A stretch of 64,000 nt of DNA from Conchocele bisecta (GCA_029237695.1 CM055275.1:88338433-88402432), one strand, 5' to 3'; numbered from the stretch's first letter, positions 12,229-22,412 are shown. The notes: a model not told the origin generated them from the sequence alone. Numbers and translations: made by a program.

Positions 12229-13080
12229 TTTGTCGCGCCCGCTTGCGGAAAGCGCGATATAGTCGGCACTTTGGCGTACGTACGTACGTACGTACGTACG
12301 TGTGTCCGGTTAAGTTTTTTTTTTGGTCAAGTTTTTTGTTTAAGTTTTTTGGTTAAAGTTTTTGGTTAAGTTTTTTGGTTAAAGTTTTTGGTTAAGTTTT
12401 TTGGTTAAGTTTTTTTGGTTAAAGTTTTTCGTTATACTATATCTCTGCATCTGCGTTGCCCATTACCTTGAAACTTCACGTGGGTGTTTATCATCAACTA
12501 TATTTTCATTCTACCCCCCTCCCGTGCGGCCCCTGTGCCCAGTGTCAAGGTCAAATTACTTTGAAGTTATTGGTTAAAGTTTTTTGGTTAAAGTTTTTCG
12601 TTATACTATATCTCTCCAACTGCTTTGCCCATTCACATGGGTGTTTATCATCATCGATATTTTTCATTCTAGCCCCCACCCCCCCCCCCCACCCCCCCCC
12701 CCCACCTCTCGTGCGGCCCCTGTGCCCAATGTCAAGTTCAAATTACTTTGAAGTTTTTTGTTAAAGTTTTTGGTTAAAGTTTTTTCATCCATATTTTCAT
12801 TCTACCACCACGCGTGCGGCCCCTGTGCCCAATGTCAAGGTCAAATTACTTTGAAGTTTTTGGTTAAAGTTTTTGGTTAAAGTTTTTTCATGTACTATAT
12901 CTATGCACCTACTTTGCCCATTACCTTGAACCTTCACATGCCTGTTTATCATCATCCATATTTTCATTCTACCCCCACCCGTGTGGCCCCTGTGCCCATG
13001 GTCAAATTACTTTTTGTCGCGCCCGCTTGCGAAAAGCGCGATATAGTCGGCACTTTGGCGTACGTACGTGTGTCCAGTTA
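12229..13080. repeat. Composite tandem repeat block with TACG microsatellite
   Basis: The same module, TGTCGCGCCCGCTTGCG followed by a CGATATAGTCGGC block and a TACG run, stands at both ends (12229-12305 and 13014-13075). Between them lie a GGTTAAGTTTTTT array (12305-12430) and about four copies of a ~150-bp unit containing GTTTATCATCA, TTTTCATTCTA, a C-rich run, CCCTGTGCCCA and AATTACTTTGAAG. Inverted pieces of the same family recur at 41800-42545, 54570-54730 and 60525-60790, so it is a dispersed repeat that expanded internally. The open frames here are repeat translations. Confidence 0.75.
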
Positions 13081-13900
13081 AAGTTGTTGGTTAAGTTTTT
13101 TGGAGCGACATGCAGGCCTGTGGCAATCTAGTCTAAATAGATACGCAGGCTGTCGTGCGGGCATCAGTCACAAAAATAACAAATAATAATTTGTAGGGGT
13201 GGGGGCGGGTGTGTAGGGGTGGAGGGTGTGGCAGTGGCGTGGGTGGGCAGCCGAGGGAGTGGGGGGTCAGCGCAGCATTTCCCCCATAGACCTGCTACCT
13301 GCTAGTACGGGCTACATGTACATTATCCCGTCCGTCAGTCATATTGGCTACACAATACTCGCTTTCCGAGATGTAAATTTAATTCCGAGAGTGGGCAGGG
13401 GGGGGGGGTGGGGGGGGAGGGGGGTGTGGGGGGGGGGGGGGGCTGGCCTCCTCAATAATGCTGTAATAAAGCACATTTTCTCACCCTCAAACTTGAGAAT
13501 GCAGGAAATGGCGCCTCTTAGATTTCAGAATGTTTTATAATGCAGGGAATTGCGTTTCACGCCTTTTAGATTTAAAAAATTTACCGGGGAATATGGCGAC
13601 ACATGTATATGAATCTATGATGGCGATGGTGGCAAATTATGAAACGGCAGGTCGGCTAATATGAGCATGGTTTTATTGCGTTCAATGTTTGAAAGCATAC
13701 ATACATGTACTAGCACTTGTAGATACATTTAGCAAGCACCGTCAAAGTGTTTATGAACACTCATTTCTATTATTGGCTGTTGAGTTGCATTGTTCAAACG
13801 TCGCCGTTTCAATAACGTCATTTTCTCGAAAAATCGGCCAAATTATATAGATCTACTTTTAGTAGTGGTTGACGTCGTACAATATTTTGAGAAGAATATA
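13081..13900. other. Non-coding; G-rich tracts
   Basis: The stretches 13195-13265 and 13395-13443 are almost purine-only on this strand, with several runs of four or more G that could form G-quadruplexes. No gene is supported. The end of this stretch flanks the Polinton on its left. Confidence 0.5.
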
Positions 13901-13907
13901 TAGAGTA

Positions 13908-14023
13908 TAGTAGTAGTATAGAGGGAGTCAAAATGATAACAGCAACCATTGTGGTGTTATTGAGAGGTATTGTAGCTCCCACCACCAACAAAAAGTTGGA
14001 ACAAAAAGTTGGTGGTGGTTATT
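13908..14023. repeat. Candidate Polinton edge: terminal-like motif and stem-loop
   Basis: AGTAGTATAGAGGGAGTCA at 13908 resembles the arms of the palindrome at 14643-14748 (AGTAGTATATAAGAGTCAC). Polinton termini usually begin AGT, so this may be the left end, but I found no matching inverted end on the right. A stem-loop, CACCACCAAC paired with GTTGGTGGTG, follows at 13978-14020. Confidence 0.35.
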
Positions 14024-14050
14024 GAATGAGAAAGTGGTCTTGTAGTCCAA

Positions 14051-14341
14051 TTATATTGGAGATTGGGATATTTTATATTCCAACACCACATTTTCCTCCT
14101 CCAATATAGCTAATTTATTCCGTAGATTAGCAACTAATTCTACCAACTCTAGTCTACCACGTTCACATTTGGCCACCTGGCAGCGCAGTTGCTTATGTCT
14201 ACAAAGAGTTTGGGCACAAACGAATTTACAAGGGCATCTGTGGCATTGGAATTGTGGGGCGGCACAAGGATCTTTCTTTGTTAGATGCCTTCGCAGGTTG
14301 GCTGGTCGTGCAAAAGTTTTACAACATGTAACACACTCCAT
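14051..14341 (-). CDS. Small C2H2 zinc-finger protein with coiled-coil tail
   Basis: A 96-aa protein from ATG at 14339-14341. It has two C2H2-type fingers: the first (C3, C6, H19, then a terminal C) follows the CxxC...F...NLRRH pattern, the second spans roughly residues 33-50. Residues 60-90 form a leucine-rich amphipathic segment (LVELVANLRNKLAILEEEN) that looks like a coiled coil. Small fingers of this form occur in Polintons, virophages and large DNA viruses, where they are presumed regulators of transcription or replication. It is divergent from the SAP/polymerase unit and shares the repeat-rich upstream region at 14342-14536 with it. The function is inferred. Confidence 0.7.
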   Translation of the reverse strand: MECVTCCKTFARPANLRRHLTKKDPCAAPQFQCHRCPCKFVCAQTLCRHKQLRCQVAKCERGRLELVELVANLRNKLAILEEENVVLEYKISQSPI

Positions 14342-14346
14342 TTATA

Positions 14347-14500
14347 CCTATAGAAATTTCTGTTCAATTGGGTGTCACAATTGAACAGAAATTTCATAGG
14401 TTGTATTATCGATTATTTATCGGAAAATATGACAACTATTACAACCTTATGTTATTGTGACACCCAATTGAACAGATAAATTTCATAGGTTATATCATAC
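14347..14500. promoter_or_regulatory. Palindrome and direct repeat in divergent upstream region
   Basis: Arms 14347-14370 and 14378-14400 (GAAATTTCTGTTCAATTG and its complement) form a hairpin directly upstream of the zinc-finger start. The right arm recurs as a direct repeat at about 14462-14491 (CAATTGAACAG, AAATTTCATAGG). It could be an operator or part of a promoter for the zinc-finger gene; that is inference. Confidence 0.5.
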
Positions 14501-14536
14501 CAAAGTATATATACCAAAATATACTGATATAAAAAA

Positions 14537-14647
14537 ATGCCTACCACAATTAATCAGGTTCAGATTGAAACGTTGAGAGCCGAGGCTTTATCTCTCGGTA
14601 TTGTCTATAGCAACCGTCTGCGCGTTCATGGGTTAAATAAGCAGTAG
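14537..14647 (+). pseudogene. Truncated second copy of the SAP-like N-terminus
   Basis: A 36-codon frame (ATG 14537-14539, stop TAG 14645-14647) reads MPTT...LRAEALSLGI...LRVHGL, parallel to the start of the SAP-like gene at 15242 (MPTIKQIREQAKSWGIS...LRVKK). It is cut exactly where the 14643-14748 palindrome begins, so that palindrome may have interrupted an older copy of the gene. Confidence 0.55.
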
Positions 14648-14748
14648 TATATAAGAGTCACAATGATACCATCACCTCTGGAAGGCACCGGCTACGCGCG
14701 GCACCTTCCACCGCATGATGGTATCATTTGTGACTCTTATATACTACT
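14643..14748. repeat. 106-bp foldback palindrome inside the Polinton
   Basis: The ~32-base arms AGTAGTATATAAGAGTCAC... and ...GTGACTCTTATATACTACT are almost perfectly complementary. The centre is GC-rich and partly palindromic (GGAAGGCACC with GGTGCC-like). Its ends AGT/ACT and its start resemble the sequence at 13908. Confidence 0.75.
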
Positions 14749-14784
14749 ACCGCGAGACCATATATTTATGACATGAGAAGATAC

Positions 14785-15241
14785 ACCCTATTAGAGATAA
14801 AAATCCCTATGTTATACTCAGTATATACATACAACAATCTGTCATACTTTTATTACGAATAAAATAACAACTGACACCCTATTAAAGATAAGAAATCCAT
14901 AAGTTATACTCAGTATATTACAGCAATCTGTCACAAATATAAACTGACACCCTATTAAAGACAAGTTATCCATAAGTTATACTAAGTATATTACAACAAT
15001 CTGTCATACATTTATTACAAATAAAATATAAACTGACACCCTATTAAAGATAAGAGATCCATGTTATACTCAGTATTTTACACCAATCTGTCACAAATAT
15101 AAACTGACACCCTATTAAAGACAAGTTATCCATAAGTTATACTAAGTATATTACAAAATAACAATGTCATACATTTATTACAAATAAAATATAAACTTAC
15201 ACCCTATTGAAGATAAAAATCTATTGGTTATACTCAGTATA
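14785..15241. repeat. Six tandem units of alternating long and short length
   Basis: Units begin ACACCCTATTAAAGA at about 14785, 14873, 14948, 15037, 15108 and 15200. Odd units are about 90 bp and contain CATACATTTATTACAAATAA; even units are about 70-75 bp and lack it. All contain TTATACTCAGTATA or TTATACTAAGTATA, itself a near palindrome. The last unit runs into the start codon of the SAP-like gene at 15242, so the array is that gene's upstream region and may act as promoter or replication signal. Confidence 0.8.
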
Positions 15242-15693
15242 ATGCCAACCATAAAGCAAATAAGAGAGCAAGCTAAGAGTTGGGGAATTTCCCTAAGAGG
15301 TTTGAGAGTCAAGAAAGATATAGCAGATAGGATAAGTGACGCGCGAGCCGTCGTCTACGAGGAGACTGAGGCGTGCTGTTTCGACCGTACGACTGCCGCC
15401 GACCCGAAAAACGCTCCGAGAAATGGTTGGAGAACGAGACGACGGCCAGTCTGCGCGCCACCGCTTACGCGCAGCGTGTAAAAGAAGATCACAGCGCACG
15501 TAGAAAACCCCTATACAAGGCGTACTATAATAAGATTTATCAAGGGTTGGTGGGGAGACCTCCCAAGAAGAGGAGAGATATCGCCAGAGCTTTGGTGGAG
15601 GAGGGTCCCAGGATTCTCGCCGAAGAAGCCGAAGTTAGGGAAACTGTTGATAGGGGTAGGAGGAAGATAATATGGACTTTCGAGAGGCGGTGA
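15242..15693 (+). pseudogene. SAP-like DNA-binding protein, frameshifted
   Basis: It starts MPTIKQIREQAKSWGIS; the two short helices around LREQAKSWGI and VKKDIADRI fit a SAP/HeH-type DNA-binding motif. A frameshift near 15370 moves the frame; the remainder is basic (RRPEKRSEKW, then VGRPPKKRRD) and ends at the TGA at 15691-15693. Length would be about 150 residues. It overlaps the start of the polymerase frame (ATG 15672) by some 20 bases, suggesting a shared transcript. The role, perhaps binding element DNA, is inferred from the motif only. Confidence 0.6.
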
Positions 15694-18600
15694 ATAAAAT
15701 TCGCCCAGAGATGACCACGGCATGTTATCTGAGGTATTCGTGCTCTTATCGTATTAGGAACATCGAGACCGACGAAACGATGATCTATCACAAACAATCA
15801 AAGGGCAGTCCGTGGATAAACGAGATTCCCAAAGCGGAGAGTTGGATATCCGATAGAGAGAAAGGTCGAATGGACATCGACAAAGTTGATAGACCAAACA
15901 CAAAATGGACCTTCGTTCGTTGGATATCGGTCGAGGTGAAGATGATCATCGACTCTCAACAACTTCTCATGGGAGCGGGAAAACTCCCAGACTGGTTAAG
16001 ACAGAAAAAGGAATGTATTCCGTCGACACGTACGACGACTACTTGTGTCTGTTTAGGTGCATAGCCATCCAACGTGGAGGGAGACCAGACCGCCGTTGTG
16101 AGAAGGCACGAGCTCTGGCTTGCGAATACCTCGGGCATGATAACGGACCGGGTAGCCAGGGAATCCCCCTGGACGATATTAAGAAGGTCGAAGAGCATTT
16201 CAAGCTGGGTATTCGTGTTTACGAGCCCACCGCCGATGGAGTGTGGTACCTCATGAATGTTCCGGCAAATTACGACGTGGTTGGGGGGGAAGACAATGAC
16301 GATAGGAATGTTTGGAGGTCACTCGTTCCTCATAACGAATCTCCGCAAGATGACGAACGAGTACGGGTGCACCGGATGCCAACAACGGTTCACAAAGTCG
16401 TGTAACATGCACAGGCACGCGACCACCTGCATGGGTGGGAAGACCGTGGTGACATGTCCAGGTAAGAGGGTAGAGAGACGACAGTCGGCCTACGAGAAGG
16501 CGTTCTATCCTAAGGGGTCAGCGAGTGTGAGGTCGATTCAATGGTTGAGCAGAGAAGAGGAGAGGGTGGGAAAGCACATACATCACGCCAAATGCGGTCA
16601 CGGTGGTGAGAGGTGGGTGGCCGGTGATCCGGTCGACGGTTACTATCACGAGACCGAGACCGTGTTTCAGTTTCACGGATGCTACTGGCACGGGTGTCCG
16701 AGGCATTGCATGAGAGGTAACGCGAGATCGCTGTACAAGAGGACGAAAATTCAAGACGCCAAGATAAGGAAGGCGGGTTACGAGCTGGTGGTGATGTGGG
16801 AGTGCGAGTGGTTGAATGAGGTGAATACCTACTATCCACAATCGCCACGCGAGGAGGAGACGACTCTGTACCCTCACCAGATAGTCTACGACTTCGAGGC
16901 GTATCTCGACAAGTCAAAAACCACGCGACCCACCAAAGACCTGACCTTCGAGGTCGAGCACGTTCCTATATCGGTGTCGTTGGGGGATACGATGCTTGAA
17001 GGGATCACACACCTATGCGAACGAGATCCCGACACGCTAGTCGAGAAGTTCGTGACAGAGCTGCAGATGAGAGAAAAGGCAATCAGGGAGGGGGTTAGGA
17101 AGAAGTATCTGCCGGCCGACATAGATATGTTATCGAAGTCTCAGCAAGCAAAGATTATCTCTTGGATTGACCAAGTCCCGGTGGTGGGGTTCAACTGTAG
17201 CAGGTACGACCTGAACCTCATCAAGCAGTACTTTGTAGAGAAGTTGGCGGCCACCGTGAATAAGGTGATGGTCGGAAGAGAGCCAGCACGACGATGTTTC
17301 TGTTTACCCCGGAGTTTAGATTTCTCGACATCATCCAGTATCTGGGACCCGGTACCACGTACGACCGGTGGGTTAAGGCGTACGACTGTAAAACGGTAAA
17401 GTCTCACTTTCCATACGAGTGGTTCGATAGCGCGGACAAGCTCGACCATCGGGGCTGCCAGACTATCCCGAGTGGTACTCGAAGTTGAAGGGTGAGTTCC
17501 TACTGTCGTTGTCCGAGTGGAAAGAGTGTAAGAAGGTATTCCGAGAAAAGGGGATGAAGACGTTCAAGGAATGGTTGCAACACTACAACGACTTGGATGT
17601 AGGACCGTTCCTGGAGGCTCTGACTAAAATGACGGAGTTCTACAGGGGAAGAGGCGTGGACATACTCAAGGATGCTGTGTCTCTGCCCGGTGTTTCCCTT
17701 CAGTACCTACTCCGAGGGACGATCGATGGGAAGGCGGACACGCCCGAGCTGTGGTCACCGAAGTCTGAAACTTACGAGATGATGAAGCAGGGATTGGTCG
17801 GTGGGTCCGTCCATAGTATTCTCCAGATACGCCGAGGCTGGAAGGTCAACGATCAGGGGTCAGGTGTGGAGTCGGGAGGAGAAGATGTGCAAGGCGGTGC
17901 TGGGGTACGATGCAAATGCTCTGTACCTATCTACTCTGTCGAAGGACATGCCGTGTGGTGAGGAGCAGATATGGACGTGTGACGACCCGGAAAGACAGTC
18001 GTATATAGACTGTTTCGTGAGGAAGGTCAGGAGTGAAAAGTGGTTCGGATTTGCGGAGTTGGATATAGAGGTCCCGGAAACGTTGAGAGACAAGTTCTCG
18101 GAAATGTCACCGCTGTTCGTTAATCGAGAAGTCGATGAGAACGAGGTTCCACAGCACATGAAGGACTACCTGGCCGGGACCGGAGGAAAAGAGTCGAAGG
18201 ACAGAGAGAAAGCTCGTGGGGGCAATGTCCGCCAAGAAGAATGATCATATACTCCCACTGCTAAAGTGGTATCTGGAGCACGGTCTGATCGTCAAGGCGG
18301 TGCATAGGGTGATTGACTACACGCCCGGCAAACCGTTTCAATGGTTCGTTAAAGAGGTCACCGCTGCCAGACGGATGGGGGACGTCGACAAGAGCAAGGC
18401 GTGTTGGCGGAGATATTCAAACTGGTTGGTAACGCGTGTTGTGGCAAGCTGATAGAGGCACAAGAGAGACACCTGAACACCACATATACGAAGGATGAGA
18501 AGACTGTCGACCGGGCACTGAGGTCGGCGTGGTTCGAAGACCTGGAGGAGATTGGGGAGGCTTACGAGATATCGAGCAGGAAGACTCGAGTGGTGATCAA

Positions 18601-19135
18601 CAGACCGTTTCAGTGTGGCATAGCGGTCTACCAGTTGGCCAAGCTCCGGATGCTTGAGTTCTACTACGATTTCTTGGACAAGTACGTGGATCGCGGAGAT
18701 TTCGAACTGATACAGATGGACACTGACAGCATGTACTTCGCGCTGTCGGAGAAGACGCTGGCGGCGGTGGTGAGAAAGAATATGAAGAGAAAGTTTAATA
18801 AGGAGAAGACCGAGTGGTTGGCGTGGGACGTGTGGAGCAACAGAACTCCGGGACTGTTCAAGCTGTAATTCGAAGGGGATAGAGCCATCGCTCTGTGTAG
18901 CAAGTGTTACTAATCTAAGCACTCGGCCAAGGGGATGTCGAAGAGATCTAACGATCTGACTTGGGGAAGGTATAAGAGTGCTCTCGAAGGGGGTAGGGAT
19001 ATGGCGGAGAACAGGGGATTCCGAATGATTAACGGGGTGATGAAGACGTACAAGCAGGAAAAGTTGGGGTTGTCGGCGTACTACGACAAGAGGAGAGTGA
19101 TGGAAGACGGGTTACACACCGAGCCTATAGGATAG
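15672..19135 (+). pseudogene. pPolB: Protein-primed family B DNA polymerase (Polinton), multiply broken
   Basis: Replicates the element from a protein primer (family knowledge). Visible in order: an N-terminal region with CLFRCIAI (about 16055); a C2H2 finger CTGCQQRF...HRHATTC (about 16360); the FHGCYWHGCPRHC motif typical of transposon PolBs (about 16675); exonuclease motifs DFEAY (16890), GFNCSRYDLNL (17190) and YNDLDV (17585); polymerase motif A GYDANALYL (17910); motif B KLVGNACCGK (18420); and motif C DTDS (18720). Frame changes are needed near 16010, 16340, 17290, 17455, 17795, 18200 and 18395, and stop codons interrupt the C-terminal end at 18866-18868 and near 18912. It is therefore a pseudogene despite intact-looking active-site motifs. 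An A20 tract follows at 19137-19157. Confidence 0.9.
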
Positions 19136-20177
19136 GTAAAAAAAAAAAAAAAAAAAATCTGAAAAAAGGAGAGAATACTGACGATCCGGGGGTAGCTGGG
19201 TGTCAGAAGGCACCATAAGAAGTTCTTCGCGAACAAACCCTCGAGATGGCCCATCATCCAAATAGTAGAGCACGGGCTCATCAGGTTTGGTAATAGATCG
19301 ATCTAGATGATATACATTGAGAGACCACACGGGATCAGTCGCGCGGTTGATAGAGGTACCTGACGTCAATATCCGATGGAAGCCGTTGCTCCTCTAAACC
19401 AACGGGTCGCCCGCGCGAGACAGCAGAGGGCTTGCTCGTCACCCTTTTAAACTTGATAGCATCTACAGGCTTCTTACCTATCAATCTGGTCACCTCTCCG
19501 TTCAGTGCGGAGACCACGGCGGGCAGTCTGGCCACCCACTCGGTCGATCGCGAATGAGGGTCTACAAGTTCTTTAGCGTATTGGTGTCCGAACAGTCTCT
19601 CAGCCAGGGTTCGATTGAAGCGCTCCACGATCCCCTGGTCCCGGTGGATGTTGACGCGGCCGCGTCTGACAGAAACGTCGTGCTTAGACAATAGATGAGA
19701 GACCGCGCCCATGAACTCGCGGCCGGGATCGACCTGGAGAAGATTCGGCCATTTGAGAGGACTCCTCTTATATATTCGGGAGAGAGCCTCGGCCACCTCC
19801 TTAGACTCTTTAGTGGCCAACGGCTCAGCCCCCTTATAACGACTCGCTACGTCAACGATTGTCAGTGCGTACTTGTACGTCTTGCGACCGACGCGATCGT
19901 GAGGGAGAAACAGGAGATCCGCTTGGTGAACTTGGTTCGGCACCGGCACGTCGAATTTCGGGCGCGGAATATTGTGAGGCGCGGGTAAATAGTTCTGCCA
20001 GATGGCCTGCTTCTTGAGCCATTCCTTGACAGCGTTTTCTGAAACCTTGGTCGCCGCCGCGAGGTTCTTGATGGCCGCGAGTCCCTTCCAGTACCCGCGG
20101 GGGCTATAGTACGTGTTCGCTAGCTTGCGCGTTAGGCGAACCGATAGTTTGGTATTAAGTTTGCGGCGAGTGTTCAT
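19112..20177 (-). pseudogene. INT: Polinton integrase (rve-type), C-terminus frameshifted
   Basis: Cuts and joins element ends to the target, like retroviral integrase. The frame starts at ATG 20175-20177. The catalytic triad is visible as D87 (HQADLLF), D150 (QVDPGREF) and E185 (DQGIVERFNRT), with the usual 35-residue D-E spacing, after an N-terminal helix-rich region. The frame stops at 19335 after VRYLYQPRD, but the expected C-terminal segment continues in another frame (ATDPVWSL...PVLYYLDDGPSRGFVREEL) down to about 19180, so there is a small deletion or frameshift near 19370. Its start overlaps the neighbouring 117-aa ORF by 23 bases. The catalytic core is intact, but the protein would lack its normal end. 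Confidence 0.9.
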
Positions 20178-20508
20178 CTATGCGATGTATTCTAATATAT
20201 CGGACAATCTCCAACATGCCCTCGCCAGATCGTCCGGTAACTGCGTCGATAATAATAAACCTTTGTTGGAAGTACAATCGCGATTGGGGGTTAAGTTCTG
20301 AAGGAACTTGGGAAAAATCCAATCCCCCAGGATTGGTGGAGGAATATAACATCCGCTTTGCGAAAAGTGTGGCCGCTTTTTCATCCTCGCGCCACGTCTC
20401 GAGAGAATGTCGGGCCAGACGAATCATACCCCCTGCGCCAGCTATGCGGTGTTTAAGGGCAGTGTAGCCTACATCAATCATAGCAAAATAAAGTTCGTCA
20501 ACTGACAT
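20155..20508 (-). CDS. Small Polinton-associated protein, 117 aa
   Basis: Frame from ATG 20506-20508 (MSVDELYFAMIDVGY). No enzymatic motif; it looks mostly helical and has no clear membrane segment. It overlaps the integrase start and lies in the same transcriptional direction as the capsid and ATPase genes. A short imperfect palindrome (CAATCGCGATTGGGG, 20275-20289) lies within its coding sequence. I do not recognise a function. Confidence 0.6.
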   Translation of the reverse strand: MSVDELYFAMIDVGYTALKHRIAGAGGMIRLARHSLETWREDEKAATLFAKRMLYSSTNPGGLDFSQVPSELNPQSRLYFQQRFIIIDAVTGRSGEGMLEIVRYIRIHRIDEHSPQT

Positions 20509-20558
20509 CGTTCTATATATATATATATTTATAAAAAAATTTATTTAAAATAATTATT

Positions 20559-20990
20559 TTAAAATCTCGATTGAATATAGTAGCCGACGAGACCCACCAC
20601 ACGCATTCCCACGACGATGAACGCGATCTCGCGGTCTTTTTGGGGCTCTGACGGTACATAGAAATCTGAAAGTTGGGGCTCGCGATCCAGCGGCGCAAGA
20701 CTTTTCTGCGGATATGCCAGCGCGTACTCGCGGTTGGCTTCTTCAATGTTCTGAAAAGTTTGTGCGGCGTGATTTTCGCGGCGAAGCTCTTCATTGACCC
20801 AGTCCAGATGGGCGGTTCGTTTTTTCGACCACGCTTCCTTTGCGCTATTGAGTTGTTGTACAGCTAAATCGTGACGCTTACGCTCCTCATCCACGTTCGA
20901 GCTTCTCATTTTAGAGAATATAAAGTTGCTACCGCTGAACGCCAATGCGTTTACAAGCGCACCACCTACTATTACTGCGATTGAAGCCAT
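20559..20990 (-). CDS. Polinton-associated protein, 143 aa, N-terminal hydrophobic segment
   Basis: Starts MASIAVIVGGALVNALAF: an N-terminal hydrophobic segment, then a charged helical stretch (residues 33-90, coiled-coil-like), the conserved-looking LSDFYVPSEPQKDREI, and a second hydrophobic stretch near the C-terminus. I recall similar small proteins in other animal Polintons, but cannot search. It abuts the next gene (20991) without a gap. Possibly a virion or membrane-associated component; function unknown. Confidence 0.65.
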   Translation of the reverse strand: MASIAVIVGGALVNALAFSGSNFIFSKMRSSNVDEERKRHDLAVQQLNSAKEAWSKKRTAHLDWVNEELRRENHAAQTFQNIEEANREYALAYPQKSLAPLDREPQLSDFYVPSEPQKDREIAFIVVGMRVVGLVGYYIQSRF

Positions 20991-21224
20991 TTATTTCCAT
21001 ATATTAACGGGTAGAATTCCAGCTTTAACTAGATAATCTCGGGTCCAAACTGCGGCCGCTACATCTAAGGTCGCGAGCCCTATGTCTCTCACAGTAAAGT
21101 CCAATTTGGGAGCGGACCCTCCTAGGGCCATCTTTGATAGTCGAGCATACCCGATACCGAAACCCGATATCACCACGGCGTGATAAAGCGCATTCACTAA
21201 CATTTTACCATCTTGTTCAGCCAT
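20991..21224 (-). CDS. Small hydrophobic Polinton-associated protein, 77 aa
   Basis: Starts MAEQDGKMLVNALYHAVVISG; residues about 9-30 are hydrophobic with glycines, and a second apolar segment follows around 48-62. It is one of a row of four tightly packed same-strand small ORFs. No recognised domain; a small membrane protein is the simplest reading. Confidence 0.6.
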   Translation of the reverse strand: MAEQDGKMLVNALYHAVVISGFGIGYARLSKMALGGSAPKLDFTVRDIGLATLDVAAAVWTRDYLVKAGILPVNIWK

Positions 21225-21229
21225 TATAA

Positions 21230-21820
21230 TTATTGCATATAAAAGGGGTCGCGATCAATGTTTAAATAGGGCGCATCCAATCGCGATTGGTGTTTCGTAA
21301 CTGTTTTTGGATGAATTGATGGGGGTTGTTTTCTCGATAAGGATTGGTGTAATAGGGGATATTTCCACACGCACAGGGCACCAACAACTGCCAGACCACC
21401 ACCAACAACCCAACTCCAATTCGTGAATTGGGGTTCAATCGGATTCGCCCAACCTCGATTGGGTGTTGAGTGTGCTTCCAATTCGTGAATTGGGGGTGTT
21501 GTTGTACTCAACACTGTTGAACCCGATTGCTCTGTCTTCAGATGTTTTGCTGTCTCCGTCCCCGATTGCAACGACTGTTTAGCCTCTCGAAGCTCGGCGA
21601 TTATTTTATCTTGTTTATCTTTTCGGGTGGCAGCCGCCGCCCTCCCAGCTGCCTGCCTTTTTGGTGTTTTATGTCGTGCAACCCCCAACTCCAATCGCGA
21701 TTGGGTTGGTGGATCAATCGGAGTTGGAAGTGCTGCAATCGGGTTCGATTGGGTTGGAGCAATCCCCAACGCTGTTGGAGACTGCTGTTCCGTCACTCTC
21801 GCGGGTGTGTCTTGTGTCAT
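21230..21820 (-). CDS. Low-complexity protein with one membrane segment, 196 aa
   Basis: From ATG 21818-21820. Rich in T, Q, P, S and A, with one hydrophobic segment (WVVGGGLAVVGALCVW, residues about 134-149). Much of the unusual composition comes from at least four short imperfect palindromes of the CCAAT...ATTGG type embedded in frame (21277, 21416, 21479, 21689). It may be a fast-evolving linker protein expanded by those repeats. Function unknown. Confidence 0.5.
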   Translation of the reverse strand: MTQDTPARVTEQQSPTALGIAPTQSNPIAALPTPIDPPTQSRLELGVARHKTPKRQAAGRAAAATRKDKQDKIIAELREAKQSLQSGTETAKHLKTEQSGSTVLSTTTPPIHELEAHSTPNRGWANPIEPQFTNWSWVVGGGLAVVGALCVWKYPLLHQSLSRKQPPSIHPKTVTKHQSRLDAPYLNIDRDPFYMQ

Positions 21821-22412
21821 AATTTATGATATTAATATTAGGACTTATAGTTCGTGGGCATATATGTCCAAATTGATAGTGTTTACCCGTGGTCAACGCG
21901 GTTGTCAGCGGAGCTAAGTACATTCCAAACTTGTGATAAATTGAGCAGCAGGCTGTTCTAAGAGTGTGACCTATAAAAGGGTCAGTCTCTAGATCGTCAA
22001 TCAATCCCGCAGTGTTTGGTATAGGGAGAAGTATACTAACGGCGGTTGCGTACAAATGAATAGCCGCCGATCCAAGAGTTTTTCTCATCTCCGCACCTAA
22101 CCTAGATTCGTATCGCGCATACATTTTATCGATCTCCGCATCTGACATCTTATCCACCTGAAAAACTGAGAGACGCCTACCGAGATAATGCTCCGATTGT
22201 CCCCCAGCAACCAGCGCAGCTAGCCGCTCTCGTCGCGCCGCATTTTCATTTTCATTCGGAGTCGTTGCACTCAACCCAATAGCAACCGCCGTTGAAGTTG
22301 GAGTTGATCCCGATTGCTCTGTCGGAGTTGATGTTTCATTATCTTTCAGGATGTTGGCAGTCGGAGTTAAGGTTTCTTCTATTAGCTGATCGAGAAGTTC
22401 GTCGCAGTTCAT
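21714..22412 (-). CDS. Conserved-looking Polinton protein with a membrane-like helix
   Basis: I choose ATG 22410-22412 (MNCDELLDQLIEETLTPT) because the upstream extension of the same frame is a non-ATG start with a hydrophobic run. The first 80 residues are low complexity. The core from about residue 80 to 195 (QVDKMSDAEIDKMYARYESRLG, then a hydrophobic SAAIHLYATAVSILLPIP, then DPFIGHTL, and LAPLTTALTTGKHYQFGH) reads like a protein I recall from other Polintons. After QFGHICP the tail resembles out-of-frame translation of the neighbouring gene, so the true end may be near 21860 and the tail a decay product. Possibly a minor virion protein; function not known. Confidence 0.55.
   Translation of the reverse strand: MNCDELLDQLIEETLTPTANILKDNETSTPTEQSGSTPTSTAVAIGLSATTPNENENAARRERLAALVAGGQSEHYLGRRLSVFQVDKMSDAEIDKMYARYESRLGAEMRKTLGSAAIHLYATAVSILLPIPNTAGLIDDLETDPFIGHTLRTACCSIYHKFGMYLAPLTTALTTGKHYQFGHICPRTISPNINIINYDTRHTRESDGTAVSNSVGDCSNPIEPDCSTSNSD

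Noticed and set aside
14785..15241. CRISPR-like array
   Set aside because: Units differ only by internal deletion and contain no unique spacers; the host is an animal.
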